From Spirochaetia bacterium (lineage in GTDB: Bacteria > Spirochaetota > Spirochaetia > Treponematales > Breznakiellaceae), in contig BNUY01000018.1 in the NCBI GenBank assembly GCA_025997715.1, positions 1 through 28,409 of the forward strand: 28,409 nt of DNA. Reading direction: 5' to 3'. The notes under the pieces were generated by a model. It was given only the letters and a program-made list of their open reading frames with translations. It ran no database searches and was not told the DNA's origin. Shown here piece by piece: positions 8,909 through 17,468 of this stretch. Position numbers and translations under genes: made by a program. Within the stretch, counting starts at the first letter, position 1, and each line of letters starts with the position of its first letter.

Positions 8909-9907
8909 TTACGGAACAATTGGAAAGGAAATTACGATAGCAAGTCCGCCGGATTCCCCTAATTCAGCCCGGATAGTTCCCCCCATATGTTGTACCATCT
9001 TTGAAGATATGGCAAGCCCCAAACCACTTCCCCTCTGCCCCTGGGTGCTTCGTGATGAATCAAGGCGGTAAAATACATCAAATAATTTATCCAATGTTTC
9101 CGGCGGAACTCCGGGACCGTCATCACAGAGGTGTATTTCCATTGCTGCTTTCCCATTGATCCCCTTAACCCGCACCGCGCTGATAATTACTTTCCCGCTA
9201 TCCTTGTTCTTATATTTGGCGCTGTTCTCAAAAATATTGACAAAGACATTGTGGAGCCACAAAACATCGGCCCTGACAGAATCATCAGCAAGGTTTTCTA
9301 TCTCTAATAGAATACCCTTTTGTTTGTATTCATCCGTCAAATCATCCGTCAAATCCTGTATGAATTTTCCCACCTCAATATTCTGTAAGTTCATCGGGAG
9401 GTCGCCGATGTCCAATTTGGAAAAAAGAAATAATTGGTTGATGATTTTTTCCAGGTCATTTGCCTTCGCCGTAATAGTATCCCTATACTTTTTCTGTTTT
9501 TCCGGCGTATCGGCAACACCGGTTTCAAGTCCCTCAAGGTATGCTTTAATGACGGTTAAGGGTGTTCTGAGGTCATGAGAAATTCCGGCTATCAATATCT
9601 TGCGGTTGTTTTCGTATTTTTCGTGTTCCGCCATAATTTGTCTGACCAAACGGCGGGTAAAAAACATATTGCTTGCAAAGAAAATCCCCAGGATGATTAC
9701 CATTTGTCCAAGGAAAAAGAGGTACATAAATGGCATATGCTCAACCACCTGCTGGGGGGGGGCTTCGTCGGGGAACGGTAGTCCCAGCGCTTCAAATACT
9801 CCCCATAAAATAATACGCATAAAGAATCCGGCAATAAAAGACAATACCACCGGCACCGCAATCATAAGGATATTGGTAACAATCATCCGCTTTTTTATGG
9901 TCATCAT
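8909..9907 (-). CDS. Membrane sensor histidine kinase
   Basis: A 332-aa kinase. Two membrane segments (about 9-36 and 56-82) bracket a very short external loop of about 20 residues, with a Pro-rich piece (PFPDEAPPQQVVEHMP). It therefore probably senses within the membrane or envelope rather than through a large sensor domain. The phospho-acceptor His is in AGISHDLRTPLTVIKAY near 109. The ATPase domain has an N box FVNIFENSAKYKN, G1 LCDDGPGVP and G2 GQRGSGLGLAIS. The start is ATG 9907 after a very strong AGGAGGAG. Nine C at plus 9754-9762 (nine G) encode EAPPQ. It lies 46 nt after the TolC-like gene and 19 nt before the response regulator, its obvious partner. Confidence 0.93.
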   Translation of the reverse strand: MMTIKKRMIVTNILMIAVPVVLSFIAGFFMRIILWGVFEALGLPFPDEAPPQQVVEHMPFMYLFFLGQMVIILGIFFASNMFFTRRLVRQIMAEHEKYENNRKILIAGISHDLRTPLTVIKAYLEGLETGVADTPEKQKKYRDTITAKANDLEKIINQLFLFSKLDIGDLPMNLQNIEVGKFIQDLTDDLTDEYKQKGILLEIENLADDSVRADVLWLHNVFVNIFENSAKYKNKDSGKVIISAVRVKGINGKAAMEIHLCDDGPGVPPETLDKLFDVFYRLDSSRSTQGQRGSGLGLAISSKMVQHMGGTIRAELGESGGLAIVISFPIVP

Positions 9908-9953
9908 GCACTCCTCCTTTTAAGCGTAGCATATTCTGCACATTTGTTCCATA

Positions 9954-11252
9954 TTAACGCAGCTTTACGCCCGTTAAGTACTCTATATCCAAAAACGCGG
10001 ACAGGTAGTTGAACTGTTCGCTAAGCAGACCCTGCCGCGCCTGATTAAGGGACAATTCCGCATCCTGCAAATTCAGCAGATCCGTGCGGCCGTTCCGGTA
10101 TGCCGTTTCTGTTAATTCGTAGTTCCGCAAAGCGAGGGCGATGTTTGCCTCAAGCGCACTTATTTGTTCACGGGAAAGTTCCAATGTGTCGATAAGCTGC
10201 TGCATCTCGTTTATCGCGTTTTCCCTTGCATCGGTTTGTGCGATGCGGAGTTTTGCAATATTGGCGTCTATGTCTTTTGCCTGCTGGCGGTTTGCTGAAA
10301 AGGGAAGCAGGTTAGAAAGGTTCCAGGCAAGGCTTGCGGAAAACCTGCCGTTATCCTGCCACGGGTCCGTAGTGCCGTCGGTAAGGCTGGTGATTGACGC
10401 GACGGGCTGCAGTCCATAACTTAGTTGTAGCGATGGCGTAAAAGTCTGGAGGTTAAGCGCCTTGCGATTGGCAATAAGGGCGTCGATGTTCTTTTGTAAA
10501 CCCTGTTCGGTTCGCGTCGTTGTAATCTGAAACTCCGTTTCCAGAGCCGCAGGACGCTCAATAGTCCCGGCGACCTGTATCCCGGTTCCCGCCTTCATGC
10601 CAAGCAAAAGCGCGAAGCTATTCAGGTTTTGTTTCAGGGCCTGTTTCGCCCGCAACACCTCCGGCTGTTGATTCTGGTACGCCACCTGGGTCTGCAAAAG
10701 CTCTATCTCCGAAATTTTCCCCGCACGGAAGTTCTGCTCCGCTTCCGCGACACGGTTTTTGGCGGCAAGGAGGTTTTCTTCGCTCATCTTAATGCTTTCC
10801 TGCATCAGGAGGAGACTGTAAAACAATTTCTGCACGTCACGCTCAAGTTGTTTTTGCGTCTCTTCAAAGGTGATTTTACCCGCCGCATAGTCGATTTTTG
10901 CGGCCTTGATCGTTTCGATCATGCCGATATTAAAATTCAGCGAAACACCTATGCTGCCGCCTATGGTCCAATGATCTTTTTCGGTAATGGTGACACCTGG
11001 TATCTCCATAGCTTCATTGGCGCGGTTAATTGTCCCGCCTACATCGACATTCGGCAAAAATGTGTTCCAGGCAGTATCGCTTGCGCGTTTCTGCATTCCA
11101 AGGTCAATGGCGCCGCTCTGTATCTGACGGCTGTTTTGCAGGGCATAACGCACCGCTTCATCGAGCGTCAGTATAAGACCGGAATTTTCCTGTGCATTGA
11201 TAATGACAGAGAACAGACAGAACAGTAATACTGCGGATGTTTTCCTCTTCAT
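9954..11252 (-). CDS. TolC-family outer-membrane efflux channel
   Basis: A 432-aa protein with signal peptide (KRKTSAVLLFCLFSVIINA, cleavage before QENSG). It has the internal duplication of the outer-membrane efflux protein family: two long helical segments with ALQNSRQIQSGAIDLGMQ near residue 40 and AEQNFRAGKISEIELLQTQVAY near 190. The second half ends with ELTETAYRNGRTDLLNLQDA. It overlaps the pump gene stop by 4 nt (ATGA), indicating translational coupling. It forms the outer-membrane exit duct for the RND pump encoded just upstream. Confidence 0.93.
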   Translation of the reverse strand: MKRKTSAVLLFCLFSVIINAQENSGLILTLDEAVRYALQNSRQIQSGAIDLGMQKRASDTAWNTFLPNVDVGGTINRANEAMEIPGVTITEKDHWTIGGSIGVSLNFNIGMIETIKAAKIDYAAGKITFEETQKQLERDVQKLFYSLLLMQESIKMSEENLLAAKNRVAEAEQNFRAGKISEIELLQTQVAYQNQQPEVLRAKQALKQNLNSFALLLGMKAGTGIQVAGTIERPAALETEFQITTTRTEQGLQKNIDALIANRKALNLQTFTPSLQLSYGLQPVASITSLTDGTTDPWQDNGRFSASLAWNLSNLLPFSANRQQAKDIDANIAKLRIAQTDARENAINEMQQLIDTLELSREQISALEANIALALRNYELTETAYRNGRTDLLNLQDAELSLNQARQGLLSEQFNYLSAFLDIEYLTGVKLR

Positions 11253-14200
11253 GCTACTACTCCTTTTGTTTGTTTCTTGCCGTTAATGATTGAATACATC
11301 ACCGGGATAAAAAACAGGGTGATAAATGTCGCCGAGGTGAGTCCGCCGATGATGGCAAGCCCTATGGGCTGGGTCATGGTGGCCGAAGCGCCGGGGAAAA
11401 ATGCCATGGGCACAACTCCCAAAATGGTGGTGAGGGCGGTCATGAGCACCGGGCGGAGACGGGTCTCTCCGGCCTCGAGGCAGGCGTCCATGACGGGGCG
11501 GTTGTCCCTGCGGACAAGGAGATTGGTGTAGTCCACAAGGATGATGCCGTTGTTTACCACGATTCCTACCAGCATTACAAAGCCCATCATGGTAAACGCG
11601 GAAACCGCAAAACCGGTGATGATATGGATTGCAACAACGCCGATGAGTATAAGCGGTATGGTGCAGAAATTGATAATCGGGTCTTTGAAACTTTCGTATT
11701 GCCCGGCCATCACGCCGAACACCAGCAGTAAGGCCATGATTATCACCATGATGAAGGCATTCATCATGTTTTGCGTTTCGGCGCTTTCACCGGCGTAGGT
11801 AACTTCATAATCGGTATCTGCGAGCAGCGCTTTGACTTCCTTTTCAGCGTCCGCCAGATTATAGCCGACCACCACATTGCCGGTGATGTGGATGACCCTG
11901 TCCTGGTCCTCACGGGAAATCTCCACGGGGCCGGTTCCTATGCCGGTTTCCGCGAAGTTGGACACGGGGAGGAGGAGCCCTGAGTTTGCGCGGACAAAAA
12001 TCTGGTCCAGGTCGGGAATCTTTTTGCGGTCTTCTTCCCGCAGCATAAGCACCACATCGTATTGTTCGCCGTCATAGCGTAATGATGTGGCGGTTGTACC
12101 GTTCATTGAAGCGGCAATTTCCGAAGCGATTCCGGCGACATTCAGGCCGAAGTTGTAGGCGCGCCCCCTGTCGATGTGCACCGACACTTCCGGCAGACCT
12201 GCGTTCATGTCTATGGCGAGGTCTGTAACGGAGCTAATATTGTCCCCGATGAGTTTTACAATGTTGTTTGCATCGGCATAGCCCTGATGTACATCATCTA
12301 TATGCAGTACCACATCAATGTCGGAACCACCGAACATATCATCAAATTGGTCGGAAAAGGCAAACACCGCATTGGGGAAATCAGCCCAGTGTCTTCGTAA
12401 CTTTTGCATAACTACATCCCCGGTGTCGGCGGTCTTGTCCGCGAGGTCGAGGGTGATAACGAGTTCGCCTTTGTAACTGCCCTGGGCATCAAACGAAATA
12501 GTACCGGTGTCGCCCGCCGTTGCCACAATGCTCTTCATGCCCTTTATTTCCTGTTCGGCGTATTCTTCCATTTCGAGCACCAGGGCGAGGGTGTCTTCGT
12601 AGGGCGTGCCCAGCGGCATTTCCACAGACATGGTGACGATGTCCGGATCTACCGAAGGCATAAGCACGATGTTCAGTTTTGTGAAGGCTATGGCCGAACC
12701 GGCAAACGCGGCAATCACCAGAATAATGGTTGCCGCCCTGTGGCGCAGAGCCGCCTGTAATGCTTTGCGGTAGGCGCGCGCTATTCCGTCAAGCGCCCCG
12801 CCTATGGACTTGTCGACAGCGATAAGTGTGCGGTTCTTCAGCGGCTTTTCTGTTTTTGTATGCAAGGGCAGGTATTTACTCGCCAGCACCGGTATCAGGA
12901 ACATTGCCACTACAAGGGATGACACAAGGGAAATCACAATCGTGAAGATCAAATCCTGAAGCATGATACCGACTATTTCCAGATCATTCTTGAAAATGAA
13001 CATAGGCAGGAACACGCAAACCGTGGTGAGTGTTGATGCTATTATGGAAGACAGCACCTCATCGGTGCCGAGAATGGCGGCAACGGTCGGTTTCTCACCC
13101 TTCTCGCGGAACTGAAAAATATTTTCCAGCACAACGATACTCGAATCAACAATCATACCAAGCCCCAAAATAAGCCCCGCGAGGGTCATCATGTTGAGGT
13201 TGATCCCCACAAGGCTCATGACGAGCATGGTCATCAAAACTGAAAGAGGGATAGAGAGGCCGACGATAATCGTGCCGTTCACATTACGCAAGAAGACCAG
13301 CAGCACAACCATGGCAAGCACGATGCCGAACATGGCGGACTGGATAAGTTCGTTTATCATGGCGCGGGTCTCTGTGGTGTCGTCCATGGTTATATCCAGG
13401 GATACATCCGCAGGCAAAACCGCTTTGAGTTTGTCCATCCGTGCATACACTTCATCGGCAATGGCAACGGAGTTTTTGCCGATCTGTTTCATCACCGCCA
13501 CGAACACGCCCTTCTGCCCGTTGACATAGACCTCGCTTGATGCGTCTTTGTAACCAAAAGAAACTTCCCCAATGTCCTGCAGGCGAATATCCGCGCCGTT
13601 TATTTGTGCGACCACCGTATTTGCAACATCGGCAATCGACTTAAATTCACCGGATGTTCTGATAGCGTAATTGACCGCGCTGCCGGAGTTACCGTCTTTA
13701 ATATAGCCCGCGCCGAGTTCCATATTCTGCACCGCAAGGGCGCCGGCAATTTCGGTGATGGTAACCTTGTAGGCGTCAAGGCGGTTCTGCGAAATTTCCA
13801 CCCGCACGATTCTGTCCGCGCCGCCTTCTACATTAGCCTCCGCCACGCCGTCAATTTGTTCGAGCCGCGATTTCAAAGCATCCTTTGCAAGGGCACGCAG
13901 TTCATTTTGATCACGGCCCGGGCTGGAAAGGGCGATACGCAGGATCGGGTCGGAATTCGGATCAAAGGTGGCCACAAGGGGAGCGTCCGTGTTATCCGGC
14001 AGCGCCCCCCGCGTGCGGTCAATGTTTTCCCGCACCTTATTCGCCAGCATGTCCAGGTCCGCGCCAAAGTCGAATTCAAGAACAATCACGCTGGTGTGTT
14101 CCCTTGATGAAGAACTTGACTTTTTCAGGCCGCTGATGTTCACCAAACTTGATTCCAGCGGCTTGGTGACCATTTTCTCCACCGTCTCAGGGTCTGCGCC

Positions 14201-14356
14201 CGGATAGGTTGTTGCCACCACGAGCATAGGGAATTCCATGTTCGGGAGCATTTCAACCGCTAATTTCCCCGCCAGAAATATCGCAAGCATCGCAATCAGC
14301 CCAAATATAATAATCGTAAGCACCGGACGGCGCACCACATTTCGCGTGATTGTCAT
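11249..14356 (-). CDS. RND-family efflux pump, inner-membrane subunit
   Basis: A 1035-aa proton-driven RND transporter of the AcrB/HAE1 type. It has the N-terminal membrane helix and the phrase VLEFDFGADLDMLANKVREN in the first periplasmic loop, twelve predicted membrane segments in two sets, and the typical GLILGLGMIVDSSIVVLENI in TM4. Here a single Asp stands where AcrB has two, as in many non-proteobacterial members. The second half has MLVGIVVNNGIILVDYTNLL and MTALTTILGVVPMAFFPGAS. Length is normal. It starts 10 nt after the adaptor stop and overlaps the channel gene. The substrate is unknown; drugs, dyes or lipids are all possible. Confidence 0.95.
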   Translation of the reverse strand: MTITRNVVRRPVLTIIIFGLIAMLAIFLAGKLAVEMLPNMEFPMLVVATTYPGADPETVEKMVTKPLESSLVNISGLKKSSSSSREHTSVIVLEFDFGADLDMLANKVRENIDRTRGALPDNTDAPLVATFDPNSDPILRIALSSPGRDQNELRALAKDALKSRLEQIDGVAEANVEGGADRIVRVEISQNRLDAYKVTITEIAGALAVQNMELGAGYIKDGNSGSAVNYAIRTSGEFKSIADVANTVVAQINGADIRLQDIGEVSFGYKDASSEVYVNGQKGVFVAVMKQIGKNSVAIADEVYARMDKLKAVLPADVSLDITMDDTTETRAMINELIQSAMFGIVLAMVVLLVFLRNVNGTIIVGLSIPLSVLMTMLVMSLVGINLNMMTLAGLILGLGMIVDSSIVVLENIFQFREKGEKPTVAAILGTDEVLSSIIASTLTTVCVFLPMFIFKNDLEIVGIMLQDLIFTIVISLVSSLVVAMFLIPVLASKYLPLHTKTEKPLKNRTLIAVDKSIGGALDGIARAYRKALQAALRHRAATIILVIAAFAGSAIAFTKLNIVLMPSVDPDIVTMSVEMPLGTPYEDTLALVLEMEEYAEQEIKGMKSIVATAGDTGTISFDAQGSYKGELVITLDLADKTADTGDVVMQKLRRHWADFPNAVFAFSDQFDDMFGGSDIDVVLHIDDVHQGYADANNIVKLIGDNISSVTDLAIDMNAGLPEVSVHIDRGRAYNFGLNVAGIASEIAASMNGTTATSLRYDGEQYDVVLMLREEDRKKIPDLDQIFVRANSGLLLPVSNFAETGIGTGPVEISREDQDRVIHITGNVVVGYNLADAEKEVKALLADTDYEVTYAGESAETQNMMNAFIMVIIMALLLVFGVMAGQYESFKDPIINFCTIPLILIGVVAIHIITGFAVSAFTMMGFVMLVGIVVNNGIILVDYTNLLVRRDNRPVMDACLEAGETRLRPVLMTALTTILGVVPMAFFPGASATMTQPIGLAIIGGLTSATFITLFFIPVMYSIINGKKQTKGVVA

Positions 14357-14366
14357 TTTTGTTCTC

Positions 14367-15278
14367 CTATTTCCGAACCAGTACTGCTACGCCGTTGGAG
14401 AGGAACTGCTGTCCCTGAATGACAACCGCATCGCCTGAGGTAATCCCGTTTTTTATTTCGGTGATATGATCAACGGTAACGCCGGTCACAACTTCCCGTA
14501 AATCAACTTTGCCGTTATTTAACACATACACATACTTTGCACCGGCCTGTTCACCAACCGCTTCAGCAGGGATTGTCACCACATTCGGATAAGTCCGTGT
14601 GTTGAGTTTTATATGGGCAAACATACCGGCATTAATGCGGCTGTCCGCGCCGGTAAAGTTAAGTACTATTTTTTTCGTGCGTGACGCGGGATCGAGTATC
14701 GGCGACACCTGCGTAATCTTCGCGGTAAAAACTTCACCCTGAAATGCCGGCAGTGTTACTGTTGCTGTAAGACCAATGCGCAGCTGGCTTACTTCGCGTT
14801 CGGGGATAAGGGCCTCGATCTGCAAATCATCCGCCTGGGCAATGCTGGTGATGATGCTCCCCGGCTGTACGGTAGACCCCACCGCAAGGGGCGCCGCACA
14901 GATAATGCCTGAAATCGGGGCGTACACGGAATTTGCCATATACCGGGCGCCTGCGCTTGAGGGGTCAACCTGGGCAATAAGGTCGCCCTTCCGCACCTGT
15001 GTTCCCAGCGCCGCCTTTACCGTAACGAGCTTCCCCGCCGTTTCGGACAGAACCGCCACCTGGCCTTCGCTCACGATGTCGCCGTTTACTTCGAGGTACG
15101 TCTCAAGGGTACGTGTCTCAGCCGCAGCCGTTTTTACCGAATACACCGCCGCTTCAGCAGCCGCAGTCTCGCTTGCCGCCGTCCCGTCCTGAGCAACCAG
15201 CGCAGGGATGAACACCAGCGCCGCCGCGATAACCGCCGTCATCACAAACACGATGAATTTCTTTGTTTTCTTTGCCAT
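14367..15278 (-). CDS. RND efflux periplasmic adaptor (membrane fusion protein)
   Basis: About 303 aa from ATG 15278 (AAGGAGA 7 nt upstream). The frame is open nine codons further upstream, but that start has no ribosome site. An N-terminal membrane anchor or signal (KKFIVFVMTAVIAAALVFIPALVA) is followed by the split lipoyl domain (VAVLSETAGKLVTVKAALGT, VRKGDLIAQVD, then SVYAPISGIICAAPLAVGST), the beta-barrel domain (LQIEALIPEREVSQLRIGLT) and the membrane-proximal domain. The helical hairpin is very short, with only about 15 residues between the lipoyl halves, unlike AcrA. There is no lipobox Cys. It is the first gene of the efflux operon and links the pump to the TolC-like channel. Confidence 0.92.
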   Translation of the reverse strand: MAKKTKKFIVFVMTAVIAAALVFIPALVAQDGTAASETAAAEAAVYSVKTAAAETRTLETYLEVNGDIVSEGQVAVLSETAGKLVTVKAALGTQVRKGDLIAQVDPSSAGARYMANSVYAPISGIICAAPLAVGSTVQPGSIITSIAQADDLQIEALIPEREVSQLRIGLTATVTLPAFQGEVFTAKITQVSPILDPASRTKKIVLNFTGADSRINAGMFAHIKLNTRTYPNVVTIPAEAVGEQAGAKYVYVLNNGKVDLREVVTGVTVDHITEIKNGITSGDAVVIQGQQFLSNGVAVLVRK

Positions 15279-15320
15279 AATAAATCTCCTTATGTGTACT
15301 GACAAACACGGGAAGGAAAT

Positions 15321-15349
15321 ATTGTAATTTCCTGCCCTGCGTTTTGCCT
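15321..15349 (-). promoter_or_regulatory. Possible activator-dependent promoter of the efflux operon
   Basis: TACAAT (plus 15321-15326) is a good -10 on the minus strand about 45 nt before the adaptor start. The hexamer 17 nt upstream (AGGCAA) is a poor -35, as expected for a promoter needing an activator. Confidence 0.4.
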
Positions 15350-15370
15350 GCTTTTACCATAAGGAGAAAA

Positions 15371-15398
15371 GGTAAATCAGGGGTAAAGAAAAGGTAAA
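15371..15398 (-). promoter_or_regulatory. Three TTTACC direct repeats at 11-bp phasing (candidate regulator operator)
   Basis: The minus strand carries TTTACC three times, at plus 15393-15398, 15382-15387 and 15371-15376, each exactly 11 nt apart. The outer two extend to TTTACCTTTTC. Direct repeats one helical turn apart upstream of a weak -35 are the usual target layout for OmpR-family regulators, and such a regulator is encoded at the end of this operon. The array begins 8 nt downstream of the preceding ORF's stop. Confidence 0.55.
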
Positions 15399-15405
15399 CA
15401 GTTTA

Positions 15406-15585
15406 TTAAATATGCCGGATCATCAAATCCAGCTCCAATTCCAGGGTCTTAAGCGTATCCTCCAGTTCCCGGATACGGCGGATGGAATACTGCACCCGGC
15501 GGTCCCAAAGGCGGTTACAGGTTTCGTCAACCACCTCTTTGAAGGAAGCGGTATCCGGAAGGACGGCCGCTTCGCTGTCTTGCAT
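15406..15585 (-). CDS. Small helical (coiled-coil) protein, 59 aa
   Basis: ATG 15585 overlaps the stop of the preceding ORF as TGATG; an in-frame GTG sits one codon upstream. The product is charged and probably helical: DTASFKEVVDETCNRLWD then RRIRELEDTLKTLELELDLM, with leucines in heptad-like spacing, and no signal peptide of its own. Its frame stays open for about 23 codons upstream of the GTG. An alternative reading is therefore that it and the 44-residue exported ORF are one protein split by a frameshift: signal peptide from the upstream frame, coiled coil from this one. The family is not recognised. Confidence 0.5.
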   Translation of the reverse strand: MQDSEAAVLPDTASFKEVVDETCNRLWDRRVQYSIRRIRELEDTLKTLELELDLMIRHI

Positions 15586-15587
15586 CA

Positions 15588-15719
15588 CCGCTGTATCGCC
15601 GGGTCCAGGGTAATCGCCGCTTCGGAAATATCCCGGCCCGGGCTGTCTGCTGTATCATAGGCACGAATAAAGGTAACTGCGGCGATAAACGCCAGGAGAA
15701 TAAACACCAGCTTACGCAT
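15588..15719 (-). CDS. Small exported or membrane-anchored peptide, 44 aa (too short for usual gene calling)
   Basis: ATG 15719 is preceded by a GGGGGG purine block. The product begins with a textbook signal peptide or membrane anchor (MRKLVFILLAFIAAVTFIRA) followed by about 24 polar residues (YDTADSPGRDISEAAITLDP) and stops at a TGA that overlaps the ATG of the next small ORF. Its start overlaps the end of the preceding 34-codon ORF by 8 nt. It may be a genuine micro-protein or the 5' part of a frameshifted gene with the 59-aa ORF. The function is unknown. Confidence 0.45.
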
Positions 15720-15816
15720 AGAACCCCCCATTCTGCGCAGCTCCGTTCAACAAACATGAACGCAACTTCTTTTGAACTTTTTCTGTAATAATCGTAATAC
15801 CTGAAATCATTTTCAT
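15712..15816 (-). CDS. Possible 34-aa leader-like ORF downstream of the M23 gene
   Basis: ATG 15816 has GAGG five nt upstream, formed on the stop region of the M23 peptidase gene (stop at 15824-15826). The 34-codon product (KMISGITIITEKVQKKLRSC...) shows no known motif. It overlaps the next micro-ORF by 8 nt, so it may act mainly to couple translation. The call rests only on the ribosome site and the tight spacing. Confidence 0.3.
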   Translation of the reverse strand: MKMISGITIITEKVQKKLRSCLLNGAAQNGGFYA

Positions 15817-15823
15817 TATAACC

Positions 15824-17035
15824 TCATCGATTAAGATATTCAAGGGGGTTGACGGCTTTTCCGTTTTTATAGACCGCAAAATGGAGGTGGGGGCCGGTAC
15901 TGTACCCGGTACTGCCCACCGCCCCGATCTTCCCGCCCTGGTATACATACGCGCCCTGCTTCACCGAAAAAGCGCTCAAATGGCCGTAAAGCGTTTGAAA
16001 ACCCCGGGAGTGGGAAATGATGATATAATTACCGTAATTCCCACTGTATCCCACCGTGGCGACCCTGCCGTCCATGGCGGCCTTAATGGTGGTTCCCAGG
16101 GGAGCCGCCAGGTCCAGCGCCGCATGGTACCGCCGGACGCCGCTTATGGGATCATTCCGCCAGCCGTAGGGGGAGGTCAGCCGTCCCCGGATGGGGTAAA
16201 TAAAGAGTTCCCCCAGGGCAAGCTTGAGGTCCTCCTTCGCCATCTTCGCGCCGGGGATAAAGAGGGATTGCCCGGCGCTCAGGGTATCGCTCTCCAGATC
16301 GTTGGCGTCCAGGATGGCGTCCACGGGAGCCCCCATGGCGGTAGAAATTTTGGAAAGGGTGTCCCCCCGTTTTACCGTATAGGGTATGCCGTCCATGTTG
16401 GGGATCCGTATCATTTCCCCTTCCCGGAGCCGCCGGGCGTTGGTAATCCCGTTAGAGGCGATGACGGCGTCCATGGAAACCGAATGATCCGAGGCTATCT
16501 TCGAGACCGAATCCCCCCTTGCTACCCGGTAACTCTCCCATTGGAAGGTTTCCATCAGGTCCAGGGGTATGGGGGCCGTTCCCTCAACGGCTTCCAATTC
16601 GGCCTCCGGAATGTCCGCTTCGGCGACGGAGTTCGGGAGCCCCGCATAGGCGGCAAGATTTGCCCGCAGGGCAAGGCCGGGATCATCCCCCGGAGACAGG
16701 GCCATAACCGGGGAATTCAGCAGACCTAAGACAAGGGCGGAAAAGACGGCAATCCCCACCAGTACGCATACCGGTACCGGCGTATCCCAGAAGGGCTTTT
16801 TCAGAAAGTGAGCCTCCTTCGGCGTCACGGTTACCGGAGCCGGAGCCTCTTTCACCACCGGATTCTTTTTAGGCGACTGTTTCCGCCGGGCCCGTTTCAC
16901 CGGCGCCGGTGTCTGCTTAATTCCGTCAATATAGTTATAGGGTTTATAGGATGTCCGCACGCCGATTTTAGGAAAAGAAATCAGGGGATGGTTCGGGCGG
17001 CGCTGAACACGCTGGTCCATGATTATGTACTGCAT
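15824..17035 (-). CDS. LysM-domain M23 family metallopeptidase (murein hydrolase)
   Basis: An envelope peptidoglycan endopeptidase of about 403 aa. A basic, Pro-rich N-terminal cytoplasmic stretch is followed by one membrane anchor (VPVCVLVGIAVFSALVLGLL). Two LysM repeats follow (YRVARGDSVSKIASDHSVSM and YTVKRGDTLSKISTAMGAPV), then the LytM/M23 domain with the zinc ligands RRYHAALDLAAP (HxxxD) and GPHLHFAVYKNG (HxH). All ligands are present, so it is probably active. The frame is open to ATG 17077, which would overlap the divergent signal peptidase start. I prefer ATG 17035 because a TATAAT lies just upstream, but no start has a well-spaced ribosome site. Three micro-ORFs follow directly. Confidence 0.9.
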   Translation of the reverse strand: MQYIIMDQRVQRRPNHPLISFPKIGVRTSYKPYNYIDGIKQTPAPVKRARRKQSPKKNPVVKEAPAPVTVTPKEAHFLKKPFWDTPVPVCVLVGIAVFSALVLGLLNSPVMALSPGDDPGLALRANLAAYAGLPNSVAEADIPEAELEAVEGTAPIPLDLMETFQWESYRVARGDSVSKIASDHSVSMDAVIASNGITNARRLREGEMIRIPNMDGIPYTVKRGDTLSKISTAMGAPVDAILDANDLESDTLSAGQSLFIPGAKMAKEDLKLALGELFIYPIRGRLTSPYGWRNDPISGVRRYHAALDLAAPLGTTIKAAMDGRVATVGYSGNYGNYIIISHSRGFQTLYGHLSAFSVKQGAYVYQGGKIGAVGSTGYSTGPHLHFAVYKNGKAVNPLEYLNR

Positions 17036-17066
17036 ACTCCGTTTATCGACACAATCCCCTTGAAGT

Positions 17067-17072
17067 ATTATA
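17067..17072 (-). promoter_or_regulatory. Candidate -10 box (TATAAT) for the M23 gene
   Basis: A perfect TATAAT on the minus strand lies about 32 nt before ATG 17035 in the compact divergent region. The overlapping plus-strand TATTAT (17066-17071) is too close to the signal peptidase start to serve a leadered mRNA. No clear -35 was seen in either direction. Confidence 0.3.
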
Positions 17073-17075
17073 CTC

Positions 17076-17468
17076 ATGGCTATGGATCATCCCGGAAAGG
17101 CCGTTTTTGGGGCCTGTGTCGCGGCCCTGTTGATGAAGTTCCTTTTGTTTGATTTTATGATTACCGACGGGCAATCCATGCTGCCGGCCATAAAACCCGG
17201 GACCGTCCTGGTGGTGGTCCGTACCGCCTACGGGTTCCGCCTGCCCTGGTCGCTTACCTACCTCCTGCGCTGGTCCAAACCGAAGGCCGGTGACGTGGTG
17301 GTATTTCTCACCCCCCGGGGGGATAGGGCGGTAAAACGCTGCGATGCGCTAATCGGAGAGGATACGTTCTTTGCCCTGGGGGATAATAAACGGGAATCCT
17401 ACGATTCGCGGTTTTACGGTCCCGTTCCGGTGGATCATATCATAGGAAAGGTGTTGGGCATAAAATGA
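17076..17468 (+). CDS. lepB: Signal peptidase I (S26 family), short form
   Basis: A 130-aa membrane serine peptidase that cleaves signal peptides of exported proteins. One N-terminal membrane segment (GACVAALLMKFLLFDFMI) precedes the catalytic Ser in TDGQSMLPAI (box B) near residue 34, box C/D with the general-base Lys in DRAVKRCDA near 88, and box E LGDNKRESYDSRFYGPV. The protein is shorter than E. coli LepB and lacks its extra periplasmic domain, as in small Gram-positive-type or paralogous SPases. It overlaps the PBP gene by 4 nt (ATGA). It may be specialised, since genomes often carry a second copy; the gene symbol is therefore tentative. Confidence 0.88.
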   Translation: MAMDHPGKAVFGACVAALLMKFLLFDFMITDGQSMLPAIKPGTVLVVVRTAYGFRLPWSLTYLLRWSKPKAGDVVVFLTPRGDRAVKRCDALIGEDTFFALGDNKRESYDSRFYGPVPVDHIIGKVLGIK

